DNA of 40,605 nt from Erwinia typographi (GCF_000773975.1 NZ_JRUQ01000022.1:1-40605); one strand, 5' to 3'; shown: positions 29,787 through 39,342, counted from the first letter of the stretch. Numbers and translations are program-made. The notes: generated from the letters alone by a model not told the origin.

Positions 29787-29797
29787 CCGTCGGGCAT

Positions 29798-30439
29798 TTA
29801 GCGAGGAGCCGCACGCAGCGTGGTCGTATGTCGCAGCATCTCAATCAGGGCTTCAACCAGCTGCGGCGCATCGGCAGCCAAATCAAAGCTCTCGGGCATA
29901 AATAACCAGTTTTCCATTAACCCCGTAATGTAGGCTCGCATCACCACGGCAGCGCGGCGCGTGTCGAGAGCGGGCGGCAGCTGTCCGGCTTCAATACACT
30001 GGCGAAGCACGTCTTCAATCTTCTCGTAACATTCAAGGTACAGGGTTTGCTGCATCAGCTGTAAAGTGGTCATTTCGCCCACAAATTCACATTTATGAAA
30101 AATTATTTCCATAAGTGAGCGTCTGCGCTGGTCTCTGACCGTGGCTTCAAGGACATAGATAATCATTGCGCGCACAACGGACAGTGGATCGGAAGGGTAT
30201 TTTAACTGATACTCATGTTCTAAGTCTTCCAGCCCTGATTCGGACTGGGCCCAAATTTCATTGAGCAAGTCAGTTTTGTTTTTGAAATGCCAGTAAATTG
30301 CCCCGCGCGTCACGCCTGCCGCAGCCGCGATATCAGCCAGTGACGTTTTGGACACACCGTGTTCGGAAAACCGTTCAATTGCCGCGTCAATAATGTGATT
30401 TCGCGTTTCTAACGCCTGTTGTTTGGTTTTTCGTGCCAT
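29798..30439 (-). CDS. acrR: TetR-family repressor AcrR
   Basis: A 213-residue TetR regulator, close to E. coli AcrR (215). The N-terminal helix-turn-helix is [30 protein letters not shown] (about 28-57); the C-terminal ligand-binding domain is all helical. It represses the divergent acrAB operon and itself, and is released by dyes and drugs. The ATG at 30439 (MARKTKQQA) matches the family; the upstream extension is rejected because it would run through the operator. Confidence 0.96.
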   Translation of the reverse strand: MARKTKQQALETRNHIIDAAIERFSEHGVSKTSLADIAAAAGVTRGAIYWHFKNKTDLLNEIWAQSESGLEDLEHEYQLKYPSDPLSVVRAMIIYVLEATVRDQRRRSLMEIIFHKCEFVGEMTTLQLMQQTLYLECYEKIEDVLRQCIEAGQLPPALDTRRAAVVMRAYITGLMENWLFMPESFDLAADAPQLVEALIEMLRHTTTLRAAPR

Positions 30440-30466
30440 AGGGTGATTTTTACAAAAGGGTGTACT

Positions 30467-30490
30467 TACATACATTTGCGAATGTATGTA
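30467..30490. promoter_or_regulatory. AcrR operator between acrR and acrA
   Basis: A 24-base near-perfect palindrome: TACATACATT, then four central bases, then AATGTATGTA. It matches the E. coli AcrR binding site except in one central base. It lies 28 bases before acrR and 90 before acrA, so it can control both. Confidence 0.93.
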
Positions 30491-30579
30491 CCATAGCACG
30501 ACCATAATTTAAACGCAGCAATGGGTTTATGGGTTTGTGATCCATTGGACAATCGATATCGGACACTCGAGGTTTATTT

Positions 30580-31764
30580 ATGAACAAAAACAGAGGGTTA
30601 ACGCCTCTGGCGGCCGTCCTGATGCTTTCAGGCAGCTTAGTGCTGACAGGATGTGACAACAAAGAAGCGCAACAGGCCGGACAGCAACAGGCACCCGAAG
30701 TGGGTGTTGTTACGCTGAAAAGCGCTCCGCTAAATATTACTACCGACCTTCCGGGTCGCACCTCTTCGTTCCGTATTGCAGAAGTTCGCCCGCAGGTTTC
30801 GGGCATTATTTTGAAACGTAATTTCGTAGAAGGGAGCGACATCAAAGCTGGGGAATCTCTTTACCAGATCGATCCGGCGACGTACCAGGCGGCTTATGAC
30901 AGTGCCAAAGGGGATTTAGCGCAGGCCGTGGCCAACGCGCAGATCGCTGCCGTCACCGTCAAACGCTACCAGCCGCTGCTGGGAACGAAGTACATCAGCC
31001 AGCAGGATTATGACACGGCGAAGGCCACCGAAAGCCAGACGGCCGCCGCCGTTCAGGCTGCGAAGGCCAACGTTGAAACGGCGCGCATCAACCTGGCCTA
31101 TACCAAAGTGACCTCCCCTATCAGCGGACGCATTGGTAAATCTTCCGTGACGGAAGGGGCGCTGGTTCAAAGCGCTCAGACCACCGCGCTGGCTACCGTG
31201 CAGCAGCTTGACCCTATCTATGTTGACGTCACTCAGTCGAGCGAAGACTTTATGCGTCTGCGGGATGAGCTGAATTCCGGCAAGCTGGAGCAGGTTAACG
31301 GGAAAGCTCAGGTAAAACTGCTACTGCAAAATGGTAATGAGTATGGTCAGAGCGGAACATTAGAATTCTCTGATGTCACCGTAGACGAGACGACCGGCTC
31401 TATCACGCTGCGTGCGGTATTCCCGAATCCAACCCACTCGCTGCTACCGGGCATGTTCGTTCGCGCCCGTCTCGATGAGGGAACCAACCCAAGCGCGCTG
31501 TTAGTGCCGCAGCAGGCGGTTACCCGTACGCCAACGGGCCAGGCGACGGCGATGATTGTCGGCGCAGATAACAAAGTGGAAGTTCGCACCCTGACGGCCG
31601 ATCAGGCTATCGGTGATAAATGGCTGGTGACCAGTGGCCTGAAAGAAGGCGACAAAGTGATTACTGTTGGTGTTCAGCGAGCGAAACCGGGTGCGCAGGT
31701 TACTCCGCAGGAAGTGAGTACAGACGAGGCTAAACAGGCTGGTTCTGAACAACCGAAGTCTTAA
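30580..31764 (+). CDS. acrA: Multidrug efflux periplasmic adaptor AcrA
   Basis: A 394-residue membrane-fusion lipoprotein. The lipobox is LTGC with the lipidated Cys at residue 25. The lipoyl domain contains VSGIILKRNFVEGSDIKAGESLY, the coiled-coil hairpin occupies about 100-170, and the second lipoyl half is ARINLAYTKVTSPISGRIG. It links AcrB to the outer-membrane channel TolC. The beta-barrel and membrane-proximal domains follow in the usual order, and length equals E. coli AcrA. acrB starts 17 bases downstream, preceded by AGGAGC. In plant pathogens such as E. amylovora, AcrAB protects against plant phytoalexins. Confidence 0.97.
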   Translation: MNKNRGLTPLAAVLMLSGSLVLTGCDNKEAQQAGQQQAPEVGVVTLKSAPLNITTDLPGRTSSFRIAEVRPQVSGIILKRNFVEGSDIKAGESLYQIDPATYQAAYDSAKGDLAQAVANAQIAAVTVKRYQPLLGTKYISQQDYDTAKATESQTAAAVQAAKANVETARINLAYTKVTSPISGRIGKSSVTEGALVQSAQTTALATVQQLDPIYVDVTQSSEDFMRLRDELNSGKLEQVNGKAQVKLLLQNGNEYGQSGTLEFSDVTVDETTGSITLRAVFPNPTHSLLPGMFVRARLDEGTNPSALLVPQQAVTRTPTGQATAMIVGADNKVEVRTLTADQAIGDKWLVTSGLKEGDKVITVGVQRAKPGAQVTPQEVSTDEAKQAGSEQPKS

Positions 31765-31781
31765 ACAGGAGCCGCTGATAC

Positions 31782-34700
31782 ATGGCTAAGTTCTTTATCG
31801 ATCGCCCCATATTTGCCTGGGTAATCGCCATCATCATCATGCTGATGGGTGTGCTGTCGATTCTAAAACTGCCGATTGAGCAATACCCCAATGTTGCGCC
31901 ACCGGCCGTGCAGATTCGAGCTACCTATCCTGGTGCCGATGCTAAAACGCTGCAGGACTCAGTAACTCAGGTTATTGAACAAAACATGAATGGTATCGAT
32001 GGCCTGATGTATATGTCATCGAACAGTGATTCTTCCGGTACGTTGCAGCTGACGCTGACCTTCGAGTCAGGCACCAACCCGGATATCGCTCAGGTACAGG
32101 TGCAGAACAAACTGCAGCTGGCTACGCCATTGCTGCCGCAGGAAGTTCAACAGCAGGGGATTCAGGTTCAGAAATCCTCCAGCAGCTTCCTGATGGTTGC
32201 CGGTTTTGTCAGTGATAACGACAACATGACGCAGAACGACATCGCCGACTACGTGGCGTCGAATATCAAAGATCCCATCAGTCGTACGCTCGGCGTGGGT
32301 GATACCCAGATATTCGGTGCGCAGTATGCGATGCGTATCTGGATGGATCCGCACAAGCTCAATAACTTTCAGCTGACCCCGGTAGATGTGATCAGCGCCA
32401 TTGATTCACAAAACTCCCAGGTTGCAGCCGGTCAGTTAGGCGGCTCGCCGCCGGTGCCAGGCCAGCAGCTTAACGCCTCAATCATTGCGCAAACCCGTCT
32501 GACCTCAACCGATGAATTCGGCAAAATTTTGCTGAAGGTGAATGCCGATGGCTCACGCGTGCTGCTGAAGGACGTGGCGAAAATTGAGCTGGGCGGTGAA
32601 AACTACGAGATTGTTGCGCGTTACAACGGTAAACCGGCCTCCGGTATCGGTATCAAGCTGGCGACAGGCGCGAACGCCCTGGATACCGCAGCAGCGGTAA
32701 AAGCCGAGCTGGCTAAGCTGGAACCCTTCTTCCCAGACGGGTTGAAGACCGTTTATCCGTACGACACTACGCCGTTCGTTAAAATCTCAATTATGGAAGT
32801 GGTAAAAACCCTGATTGAAGCGATCGTGCTGGTGTTTATCGTGATGTATCTGTTCCTGCAGAACTTCCGCGCCACGCTGATCCCAACCATTGCCGTACCG
32901 GTGGTGTTACTGGGAACCTTCGCCATCATCAGTGCCTTTGGCTACTCGATAAACACCCTGACGATGTTCGGGATGGTGCTGGCGATAGGCCTGTTGGTGG
33001 ATGACGCCATCGTCGTGGTCGAGAACGTCGAGCGCGTGATGGCTGAAGATGGCCTTCCGCCGAAGGAAGCCACCCGTAAGTCGATGGATCAGATTCAGGG
33101 CGCCCTGGTGGGGATTGCTCTGGTGCTGTCAGCGGTATTTATCCCGATGGCCTTCTTTGGTGGGTCGACCGGGGTGATTTATCGTCAGTTCTCGATCACG
33201 ATTGTTTCGGCAATGGTGCTTTCGGTAATTGTGGCATTGGTGCTGACGCCAGCGCTGTGTGCCACCATGCTGAAGCCGATCAAGCAGGGCGACCACGGTA
33301 TCACTACCGGATTTTTCGGCTGGTTTAACCGCATGTTCGACAAAAGCACCCATCACTACACCGACAGCGTGGGCCACATTATCCGCAGCACCGGGCGTTA
33401 TCTGGTGATTTATCTGCTGATTGTGGTCGGCATGGCCTATATGTTCATCAAGCTGCCGACCTCCTTCCTGCCGGAAGAGGATCAGGGGCTGCTGCTGGCT
33501 CAGGCACAGCTGCCGGCGGGTGCAACGCAGGGACGTACTCAGAAAGTGCTTGACCAGGTGACGGATTACTTCCTGACCAAAGAGAAAGACAACGTCCGCT
33601 CGGTCTTTACCGTTAACGGCTTTGGCTTTGCCGGTCGGGGACAAAATACCGGTATCGCCTTCGTCAGCCTTAAACCGTGGGACGAACGTCATGACGCGGC
33701 AAACAAGGTTGATGGGATTGCCGGACGCGCGATGCAAGCGTTTGGCGCGATCAAAGACGCCATGGTCATTCCGTTTAACCTGCCGGCGATTATTGAGCTG
33801 GGTAACGCCACCGGCTTTGACTTTGAGCTGATTGACCAGGCTAACCTTGGCCACGATGCGCTGACTCAGGCCCGTAACCAGCTGCTTGGCGCCGTTGCCA
33901 AACACCCCGATACGCTGGTCGGCGTTCGTCCAAACGGTCTGGAAGACACGCCGCAGTATAAGCTGTTGATTGACCAGGAGAAGGCAGAGGCACTTGGCGT
34001 CTCGATTTCCGACATCAACACCACGCTGGGCGCGTCCTGGGGCGGCTCTTACGTCAACGACTTCATCGACCGCGGTCGCGTGAAGAAAGTTTACGTAATG
34101 GGTCAGGCGGACTCCCGCATGTTGCCGGAAGACGTCAACAAATGGTTCGTGCGGAATGCCTCTGGAGAGATGGTGCCGTTCTCCGCGTTCTCTTCTGCCA
34201 AATGGCAGTATGGTTCGCCGCGTCTGGAGCGTTACAACGGTCTGCCTTCGATGGAGATCCTTGGACAGGCCGCGCCAGGCAAGAGTTCGGGTGAAGCCAT
34301 GGGCCTGATGGAACAGCTGGCTTCTCAGCTGCCGCAGGGGATTGGCTACGACTGGACGGGCATGTCCTACCAGGAACGTCTCTCTGGTAACCAGGCTCCG
34401 GCGCTTTACGCTATCTCGCTGATTGTGGTGTTCCTCTGTCTGGCCGCGCTGTACGAGAGCTGGTCTATCCCGTTCTCGGTCATGCTGGTGGTGCCGCTAG
34501 GGGTTATCGGTGCGCTGCTGTTTACCACCTTGCGCGGCCTCAGCAATGACGTTTACTTTGTGGTGGGCCTGCTGACAACCATTGGCCTGGCGGCGAAGAA
34601 CGCGATACTTATCGTGGAATTCGCCAAGGACCTGATGGAGAAAGAGGGCAAGGGCCTGGTTGAATCGACGCTGGAAGCCGTGCGTATGCGTCTGCGTCCG

Positions 34701-34934
34701 ATTCTGATGACCTCTCTGGCCTTTATCCTCGGCGTACTGCCGCTGACTATCAGCACCGGTGCAGGTTCCGGTGCGCAGAATGCGGTAGGTACCGGGGTTA
34801 TGGGTGGTATGGTGACCGCAACGATTCTGGCAATCTTCTTCGTTCCCGTGTTCTTTGTGGTGGTGCGCCGCCGCTTCGGCAAGAATAAAGAAGAGATTGA
34901 GAAGGGTCATCCTGAAGAGCATCACCCGCATTAA
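31782..34934 (+). CDS. acrB: Multidrug efflux RND pump AcrB
   Basis: A 1050-residue RND transporter (E. coli 1049) with twelve transmembrane helices and two large periplasmic loops. The proton-relay motif [22 protein letters not shown] carries the paired Asp near 407-408, and helix 10 has the essential Lys in [16 protein letters not shown]. The N-terminus [17 protein letters not shown] is family-typical. The C-terminus ends [10 protein letters not shown]. It exports bile salts, dyes, detergents and many antibiotics with AcrA and TolC. A strong terminator follows. Confidence 0.98.
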   Translation: MAKFFIDRPIFAWVIAIIIMLMGVLSILKLPIEQYPNVAPPAVQIRATYPGADAKTLQDSVTQVIEQNMNGIDGLMYMSSNSDSSGTLQLTLTFESGTNPDIAQVQVQNKLQLATPLLPQEVQQQGIQVQKSSSSFLMVAGFVSDNDNMTQNDIADYVASNIKDPISRTLGVGDTQIFGAQYAMRIWMDPHKLNNFQLTPVDVISAIDSQNSQVAAGQLGGSPPVPGQQLNASIIAQTRLTSTDEFGKILLKVNADGSRVLLKDVAKIELGGENYEIVARYNGKPASGIGIKLATGANALDTAAAVKAELAKLEPFFPDGLKTVYPYDTTPFVKISIMEVVKTLIEAIVLVFIVMYLFLQNFRATLIPTIAVPVVLLGTFAIISAFGYSINTLTMFGMVLAIGLLVDDAIVVVENVERVMAEDGLPPKEATRKSMDQIQGALVGIALVLSAVFIPMAFFGGSTGVIYRQFSITIVSAMVLSVIVALVLTPALCATMLKPIKQGDHGITTGFFGWFNRMFDKSTHHYTDSVGHIIRSTGRYLVIYLLIVVGMAYMFIKLPTSFLPEEDQGLLLAQAQLPAGATQGRTQKVLDQVTDYFLTKEKDNVRSVFTVNGFGFAGRGQNTGIAFVSLKPWDERHDAANKVDGIAGRAMQAFGAIKDAMVIPFNLPAIIELGNATGFDFELIDQANLGHDALTQARNQLLGAVAKHPDTLVGVRPNGLEDTPQYKLLIDQEKAEALGVSISDINTTLGASWGGSYVNDFIDRGRVKKVYVMGQADSRMLPEDVNKWFVRNASGEMVPFSAFSSAKWQYGSPRLERYNGLPSMEILGQAAPGKSSGEAMGLMEQLASQLPQGIGYDWTGMSYQERLSGNQAPALYAISLIVVFLCLAALYESWSIPFSVMLVVPLGVIGALLFTTLRGLSNDVYFVVGLLTTIGLAAKNAILIVEFAKDLMEKEGKGLVESTLEAVRMRLRPILMTSLAFILGVLPLTISTGAGSGAQNAVGTGVMGGMVTATILAIFFVPVFFVVVRRRFGKNKEEIEKGHPEEHHPH

Positions 34935-34957
34935 TCAGCACTCCGTTGCTGTACTGC

Positions 34958-34988
34958 AAGAGGCCGCTTATGCGGCCTCTTTTTTTTC
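34958..34988 (+). terminator. acrAB terminator
   Basis: A 10-bp stem AAGAGGCCGC/GCGGCCTCTT with a TTAT loop, followed by a run of T. Confidence 0.93.
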
Positions 34989-35045
34989 CTCTCTTCCCTG
35001 CCCTTTTTACTGTTGCATTCCTGCGGCGGCGCGCGCATAATTATT

Positions 35046-35063
35046 GTTATGTTATAACATATC
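35046..35063. promoter_or_regulatory. Zur-like operator upstream of rpmE2
   Basis: Contains the perfect palindrome ATGTTATAACAT (35049-35060) within GTTATGTTATAACATATC. It resembles the gamma-proteobacterial Zur box and lies 19 bases before the rpmE2 start. The same 15-base core GTTATGTTATAACAT occurs again before the metal ABC operon. Confidence 0.85.
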
Positions 35064-35081
35064 TCAATTCAGTGGGGATTT

Positions 35082-35339
35082 ATGAAAAAGGATATCCATC
35101 CGGCTTACCGCACCGTGGCGTTCCACGACACCAGCGCAGACACTTATTTCACCGTAGGCTCAACGATCAAAACCGATCGCACTATTGAACTGGACGGCAA
35201 GACACTGCCCTACGTGCCGCTGGACGTTTCCTCCGCCTCCCATGCTTACTACACCGGCAAGCAGAAAGAGTTTGCTAAAGAAGGCAGCGCGCACCGCTTC
35301 AATCAGCGCTTTGGCCGTTTCTTCACGTCAGTGAAATAA
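35082..35339 (+). CDS. rpmE2: Zinc-independent ribosomal protein L31 type B
   Basis: An 85-residue L31 paralogue (YkgM). It contains no cysteine, so it lacks the zinc ribbon of the housekeeping L31; [29 protein letters not shown] and the C-terminal FNQRFGRFF identify the type B form. Under zinc starvation it replaces the zinc-containing copy and frees the metal. The Zur-like operator just upstream fits. rpmJ2 follows nine bases later in the same transcript. Confidence 0.97.
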   Translation: MKKDIHPAYRTVAFHDTSADTYFTVGSTIKTDRTIELDGKTLPYVPLDVSSASHAYYTGKQKEFAKEGSAHRFNQRFGRFFTSVK

Positions 35340-35348
35340 GGAGCCATC

Positions 35349-35489
35349 ATGCAGGTATTAAGCTCACTGGCTTCGGCTAAAAAACGCCACAAAGACTGCA
35401 AAATCGTGCGCCGCCATGGTCGCGTATACGTCATCTGTAAAAGCAACCCGCGTTTCAAGGCCGTACAGGGCCGCAAGAAAAAACGCTAA
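35349..35489 (+). CDS. rpmJ2: Alternative ribosomal protein L36 type B
   Basis: A 46-residue L36 paralogue (YkgO) with [17 protein letters not shown] at the start and [20 protein letters not shown] at the end, the latter identical to E. coli YkgO. Only two cysteines remain, so the Cys3-His zinc site of normal L36 is absent. It shares the rpmE2 transcript (AAGGAGCC before the ATG) and is followed by a strong terminator. Confidence 0.96.
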   Translation: MQVLSSLASAKKRHKDCKIVRRHGRVYVICKSNPRFKAVQGRKKKR

Positions 35490-35509
35490 TTTACTCCGTT
35501 GCTGAAAAA

Positions 35510-35540
35510 GCGAGCCGTTGCACTGAGGCTCGCTTTTTTT
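35510..35540 (+). terminator. Terminator after rpmE2-rpmJ2
   Basis: Stem GCGAGCC/GGCTCGC (35510-35516 with 35527-35533) and seven T. An A-run on the other side may also allow it to act on the minus strand. Confidence 0.9.
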
Positions 35541-35551
35541 ATGCCTGATGC

Positions 35552-35575
35552 AAAAAACGGCCAGCCGGCTGGCCG
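35552..35575 (-). terminator. Terminator after the metal ABC operon
   Basis: An 18-base perfect palindrome, CGGCCAGCC/GGCTGGCCG (35558-35575), followed on the minus strand by six T. It lies 10 bases past the binding-protein stop. Confidence 0.8.
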
Positions 35576-35585
35576 TCTTCCGCGA

Positions 35586-36464
35586 TTACTTCATGCTGCT
35601 GACCATAGCCGTCACGTTGTGGGTGAAGGCGGCAACATAGGTCGCTGCCGGCCCATCTTTTTTAGTCAGAGCTTCAGGATAAAGCTCGCCACCCGGCTGG
35701 GCGCCCGTCGCCGCGGCAATCTGCTTCACCAGACGCGGATCGGTCTGATTCTCAATGAAATAGCTGTGGATATGCTCCGTTTTAAGCTGATCGATCAGCT
35801 TCGCGACATCGGAAGCGCTGGCCTCGGATTCGGTGGAGAATCCGACCGGCGACATAAAGCTGACGCCGTAGCGCTGCCCGAAATAGCCGAAGGCATCATG
35901 GCTTGTCAGCACCTTGCGTTTTGCCACAGGAACAGCGGCAAAGCTGGCGGCAGCCCAGCTATCCAGCTTATTCAGTTGAGCAACATAGGCTGAGCCACGC
36001 TGGCGGAAATACGCGGCATCTTCAGGATCGGCCGCAATCAGCGCGTTCATCACATTATTGGCATACACTACGCCATTCTTCATGCTGTTCCATGCGTGGG
36101 GATCGGTAATTGTTTTGCCATCCTCCTCCATTGAACGGGTTTCAATCCCCTCTGAGGAGACAATCACTTTGCCCTTGTACTCAGACGCGGAGATCAGCCG
36201 ATCCAGCCACCCTTCCAGCCCCAGACCGCTGACAAAAACCACATCCGCTTTAGTCAATGCCTGGCTATCCTGTGGCGTAGGTTCAAAGCTGTGCGGGTCG
36301 CCATCTGGCCCCACCAGGCTTTTCACCTTGACGTGATCGCCGCCCACTTCTTTTACAATATCCGCCAGCACAGAAAAGCTGGCGACGGTATTCACCGTTT
36401 TTGCCATCACCATTGGGGTGAGTAGAATCCCCGCCAGAGCCAGCGCTACAGGTAACTTCTTCAT
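35586..36464 (-). CDS. Metal (probably zinc) ABC transporter, periplasmic binding protein
   Basis: A 292-residue cluster A-I (ZnuA/AztC-like) solute-binding protein. A signal peptide of about 21 residues ends MVMA. Likely metal ligands are His58 (GDPHSFEP), His123 (DPHAWN) and His189 (SHDAFGYF). The fourth position, normally Asp before a Ser/Ala-Leu, appears to be Glu264 in LYPEALTKKDGPAATY. The long His/Asp-rich loop of ZnuA is absent. It is the last gene of its operon; its ATG overlaps the permease stop (ATGA). Zinc is the likely substrate because of the Zur-like operator; manganese is possible. Confidence 0.9.
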   Translation of the reverse strand: MKKLPVALALAGILLTPMVMAKTVNTVASFSVLADIVKEVGGDHVKVKSLVGPDGDPHSFEPTPQDSQALTKADVVFVSGLGLEGWLDRLISASEYKGKVIVSSEGIETRSMEEDGKTITDPHAWNSMKNGVVYANNVMNALIAADPEDAAYFRQRGSAYVAQLNKLDSWAAASFAAVPVAKRKVLTSHDAFGYFGQRYGVSFMSPVGFSTESEASASDVAKLIDQLKTEHIHSYFIENQTDPRLVKQIAAATGAQPGGELYPEALTKKDGPAATYVAAFTHNVTAMVSSMK

Positions 36465-37330
36465 ACTTTCTCCTTACCAACTGAAAACGGCCGCAGCCGA
36501 AAAATACCGCCGCGAGGCCCCACTAGAATTGAGATAAAAAACAGCATGGCTGCACTGAGCACCACCGCCGGACCGGCAGGCAGTGAGAGATAGAAAGAGG
36601 CAATCAGCCCGCTCAAGCTGGCAATCAGCGCGAGGATCATCGCTGAAGCAATCATGCCCGGCAGTCCCCTGCCCCAAAACCGGGCGGCCGCAGCAGGCAG
36701 CATCATCAGCCCCACGCACATCAGCGTGCCCAGTACCTGAAAGCCTGCAACGAGATTCGTGACCACCAGAATCAGGAAAATGCCGTGCACCAGTAACGCC
36801 GTCCAACGGTTTTGCGCACGTAAAAAACCGGGGTCAAAAGCATCGATCACCAGCGGGCGATAGATCAGCGCCAGCAACAGCAGTGAGACGGCGGCGATAC
36901 TGCTAACCAGCAGGAGGGAGGGGTTATCAACCGCCAGCAGTGAGCCAAAAAGTACGTGCAGCAGATCGACACTGGAGCCGCGTAACGAGACCAGCGTCAC
37001 GCCTAACGCCAGCGAGCCAAGGTAAAAACCGGCAAAGCTGGCATCTTCTTTTAATGGGGTATAGCGGCTGACGGCCCCGGAAAGAAGCGCAACGGAAAGC
37101 CCGGCAATAATTCCACCGACGCCCATCGCCACCAGCGACAAGCCAGAGATCAGATAGCCGATAGCCGCGCCAGGCAATACCGCATGGGATAATGCGTCGC
37201 CGACCAGGCTCATTCGCCGCAGCAGCAAAAAAACGCCCAGCGGCGTCGCGCTAAGCGAGAGGGCCATGCAGGCAACCAGCGCACGGCGCATAAAACCAAA
37301 TTCAATAAAAGGATGAAGCATCGCCAGCAT
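36461..37330 (-). CDS. Metal ABC transporter permease (ZnuB family)
   Basis: A 289-residue ABC-3 family permease with about eight transmembrane helices. The motif LLLRRMSLVGDALSHAVLPGAAIGYL (about 30-56) is diagnostic of zinc/manganese/iron importers, as is PAAAARFWGRGL in the second half. It forms the membrane channel for the ATPase and binding protein encoded next to it. Its ATG shares one base with the ATPase stop (TGATG) and its stop overlaps the binding-protein start. An in-frame ATG three codons later (MLHPF) is an alternative start. Confidence 0.92.
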   Translation of the reverse strand: MLAMLHPFIEFGFMRRALVACMALSLSATPLGVFLLLRRMSLVGDALSHAVLPGAAIGYLISGLSLVAMGVGGIIAGLSVALLSGAVSRYTPLKEDASFAGFYLGSLALGVTLVSLRGSSVDLLHVLFGSLLAVDNPSLLLVSSIAAVSLLLLALIYRPLVIDAFDPGFLRAQNRWTALLVHGIFLILVVTNLVAGFQVLGTLMCVGLMMLPAAAARFWGRGLPGMIASAMILALIASLSGLIASFYLSLPAGPAVVLSAAMLFFISILVGPRGGIFRLRPFSVGKEKV

Positions 37331-38016
37331 CAGGATGCTCCATGAGTACGATTAAAATTCAGCTGCGTGACCGCTGAGCCGAAACCTGACCATTCGGCAT
37401 GGCTATTTTTTAAACGTAGCGTTTGAGGGAAATACTTTTCTACCGTAGCCATGTCGTGCAGCACCACAATCAGCGTGCAGCCAGCCTGATGACGCTCCTG
37501 CAACAGGTGCAGCAGGAGTTCGGTCGTCTGACTATCTACGCCGGCGAAAGGCTCATCGAGCATCATCAGCGGCGCATCCTGCACTAAAAGGCGAGCGAAC
37601 AGCACTCGCTGTAGCTGACCGCCGGAGAGCGTGCCAGGCTGGGCGGTGGCAAAAGCCTGCATACCGACTTTTTCCAGCGCCGTCATGATCGCCTCACGCA
37701 GGCTACGGTTAATGGCGCCAAACCAGCCGCATTTTTGCCAGCATCCCATGGCGACCAGGTCGAATACGCTGATGGGGAACGTTTTCTCAATTTCTGATTG
37801 CTGCGGCAGCCAGCCGAGGTTTATCCTCGGGCGTGGCATACTCACCGAGCCACTGACAGGTCTTAACAAACCGGCCATGGTCTTAAGTAAGGTGGATTTA
37901 CCGGAGCCGTTAGCCCCCACCAGCGCAGTCATCGACCCGGTGGCAAAAACACCCTCGAGCGCCGGGGTAACAGCATTCCCCTGGTAACCTACGGTTAGCT
38001 GATTCAGCGTAATCAT
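37330..38016 (-). CDS. Metal ABC transporter ATPase
   Basis: A 228-residue ABC ATPase. Walker A is GANGSGKST (34-42), the signature is LSGGQLQRV, and Walker B with D-loop is LMMLDEPFAGVD. It is the ATP-driving subunit of the zinc-type importer. The ATG at 38016 (MITLNQLTVGYQ) shares one base with the stop of the small gene upstream (TGATG). An in-frame TTG at 38031 is less likely. Confidence 0.92.
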   Translation of the reverse strand: MITLNQLTVGYQGNAVTPALEGVFATGSMTALVGANGSGKSTLLKTMAGLLRPVSGSVSMPRPRINLGWLPQQSEIEKTFPISVFDLVAMGCWQKCGWFGAINRSLREAIMTALEKVGMQAFATAQPGTLSGGQLQRVLFARLLVQDAPLMMLDEPFAGVDSQTTELLLHLLQERHQAGCTLIVVLHDMATVEKYFPQTLRLKNSHAEWSGFGSAVTQLNFNRTHGAS

Positions 38017-38144
38017 CAGGCCGTCGCCCAATAAGTTAAGGCCAGCAGCAGCAGCACTATGGCAGCAGCCAGCGCCAGCCGCGCCAGTGCAGACTGGGTG
38101 AGTAGCGTACCAAAGCTAATTAAAGAAGAAGAAGAGTGAGACAT
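38016..38144 (-). CDS. Small membrane protein, first gene of the metal ABC operon
   Basis: A 42-codon open frame from ATG 38144 to a TGA that overlaps the ATPase ATG by one base. The product starts MSHSSSSLISFGTLL, polar and Ser-rich, and ends in one strongly hydrophobic helix (about 20-39, LARLALAAAIVLLLLALTYW). It shares the coupling pattern (TGATG, TGATG, ATGA) of the three transporter genes behind it, and its ATG lies only 16 bases past the Zur-like operator. There is no clear Shine-Dalgarno sequence, so the start or a leaderless transcript is uncertain. I do not recognise the family. A helper peptide of the transporter, or a leader that sets ATPase translation, are both possible. Confidence 0.6.
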   Translation of the reverse strand: MSHSSSSLISFGTLLTQSALARLALAAAIVLLLLALTYWATA

Positions 38145-38160
38145 AGCGACAACCGACATG

Positions 38161-38175
38161 ATGTTATAACATAAC
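38161..38175 (-). promoter_or_regulatory. Zur-like operator upstream of the metal ABC operon
   Basis: On the minus strand the 15 bases GTTATGTTATAACAT are identical to the rpmE2 operator core. They sit about 17 bases before the first gene of the transporter operon. Partial repeats (ATCATATCAT) adjoin on the far side and could extend the site. Confidence 0.85.
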
Positions 38176-38434
38176 ATCATATCATACGGCGTCCTGCTTA
38201 AATTACCTCAGGCAAAGTGTATCCAATTATTACCTTACTTAAGTCATTCATTACTCAGGGTTATATAAACTTTTTTCAACTTCTTAGAACGGGCATCGCG
38301 GAGAATGGCATTTTCTACTAAGATAATTAATAACCAAATCATTAAGATAGTTAAGAAAGTAGTTCAGGTACTTGATTATTTCTTCGTGTCGACCAATTAT
38401 CTCTATAAGCGCTAATTAACTCTGTGAGGAAAAA

Positions 38435-38788
38435 ATGCGCAAAACCATTCCCTTTCTCTACGCGGGTAATGAACAGGATCTGATTCAGCTGAAGGAAAAC
38501 ATTCAGCCGTTGATTCCCCAATTAGAGGAGGGACTCACCGGTTCGTTGTTATGGTATTCACAGAATGCGCAATATGTTCCCGAAAGCGTAAAAATTATTT
38601 CTATAGAATATTTAGCTGAATCGCGTTATAAGATGACATACAGCTTTCGCTGGAACGTTTTTAATGCCTGTCTCGATATAGATGCAGACCAGACCATAAC
38701 TGAAACGGTCAATTTCAAATGGTACTCTGGTCACCTGATTTTCGATTTCATCGACAACCAGCAGGCCACAACAGCAGATGAATTGTAA
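38435..38788 (+). CDS. Hypothetical protein
   Basis: A 117-residue soluble, acidic protein I do not recognise. TGTGAGGA lies just before the ATG. It has no signal peptide, no membrane helix and no obvious catalytic motif; the middle (about 50-95) alternates hydrophobic and polar residues with several aromatics, suggesting beta strands. Base composition is clearly more AT-rich than acrB or the housekeeping genes, as is the neighbouring tomB-hha. It lies where E. coli has nothing between acrB and tomB. A lone accessory gene is the best description. Confidence 0.7.
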   Translation: MRKTIPFLYAGNEQDLIQLKENIQPLIPQLEEGLTGSLLWYSQNAQYVPESVKIISIEYLAESRYKMTYSFRWNVFNACLDIDADQTITETVNFKWYSGHLIFDFIDNQQATTADEL

Positions 38789-38932
38789 TATTGCGTAATA
38801 GCATCCCAAATACCCTTTTATTACGTTATATTTATTAATAGATTTGCTTGAGCTTAATTATCGCTTCCTGGCACACTCATCGCTGAAAGCCCGCGCTATC
38901 GGCATCTTTCACTCGCTATGGAGGGGAAAAAG

Positions 38933-39313
38933 ATGGACGAATACTCACCAAAAAGGCATGATATCGCCCAGCTGAAATTCTTGTGTGAAAATTTGTACGA
39001 TGAAAGCCTGGCAACAATAGGCGACAGTCATCACGGTTGGGTTAACGATCCTACCTCTGCGGCCAATTTGCAGCTCAATGAACTGATTGAGCATATTGCT
39101 GGCTTCACCATGAATTACAAAATCAAACATATCGAAGATAGCGACTTGATTAGTCAGATAGATGAATATCTCGATGATACGTTTATGCTGTTTAGTAATT
39201 ACGGCATTAACGTTCAGGATTTGCAGCGTTGGCAAAAGTCAGCCAAACGTCTTTTTAGCATTTTCGCAGAGGAATGCGCTCTTGTTCCTGTACAGACGAG
39301 CCATTCATTTTAG
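38933..39313 (+). CDS. tomB: Hha toxicity modulator TomB (YbaJ)
   Basis: A 126-residue protein starting [18 protein letters not shown], nearly identical to E. coli TomB at the N-terminus, with [25 protein letters not shown] and [15 protein letters not shown]. TomB is the partner of Hha and inactivates it in an oxygen-dependent way through Cys18, which is present. GGAGGGG lies before the chosen ATG; an ATG at 38918 adds five residues. The gene is 29 bases upstream of hha, the conserved tomB-hha operon. Confidence 0.96.
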   Translation: MDEYSPKRHDIAQLKFLCENLYDESLATIGDSHHGWVNDPTSAANLQLNELIEHIAGFTMNYKIKHIEDSDLISQIDEYLDDTFMLFSNYGINVQDLQRWQKSAKRLFSIFAEECALVPVQTSHSF

Positions 39314-39342
39314 CAACCCTTTATTTTTTCAACGGTTTAACA

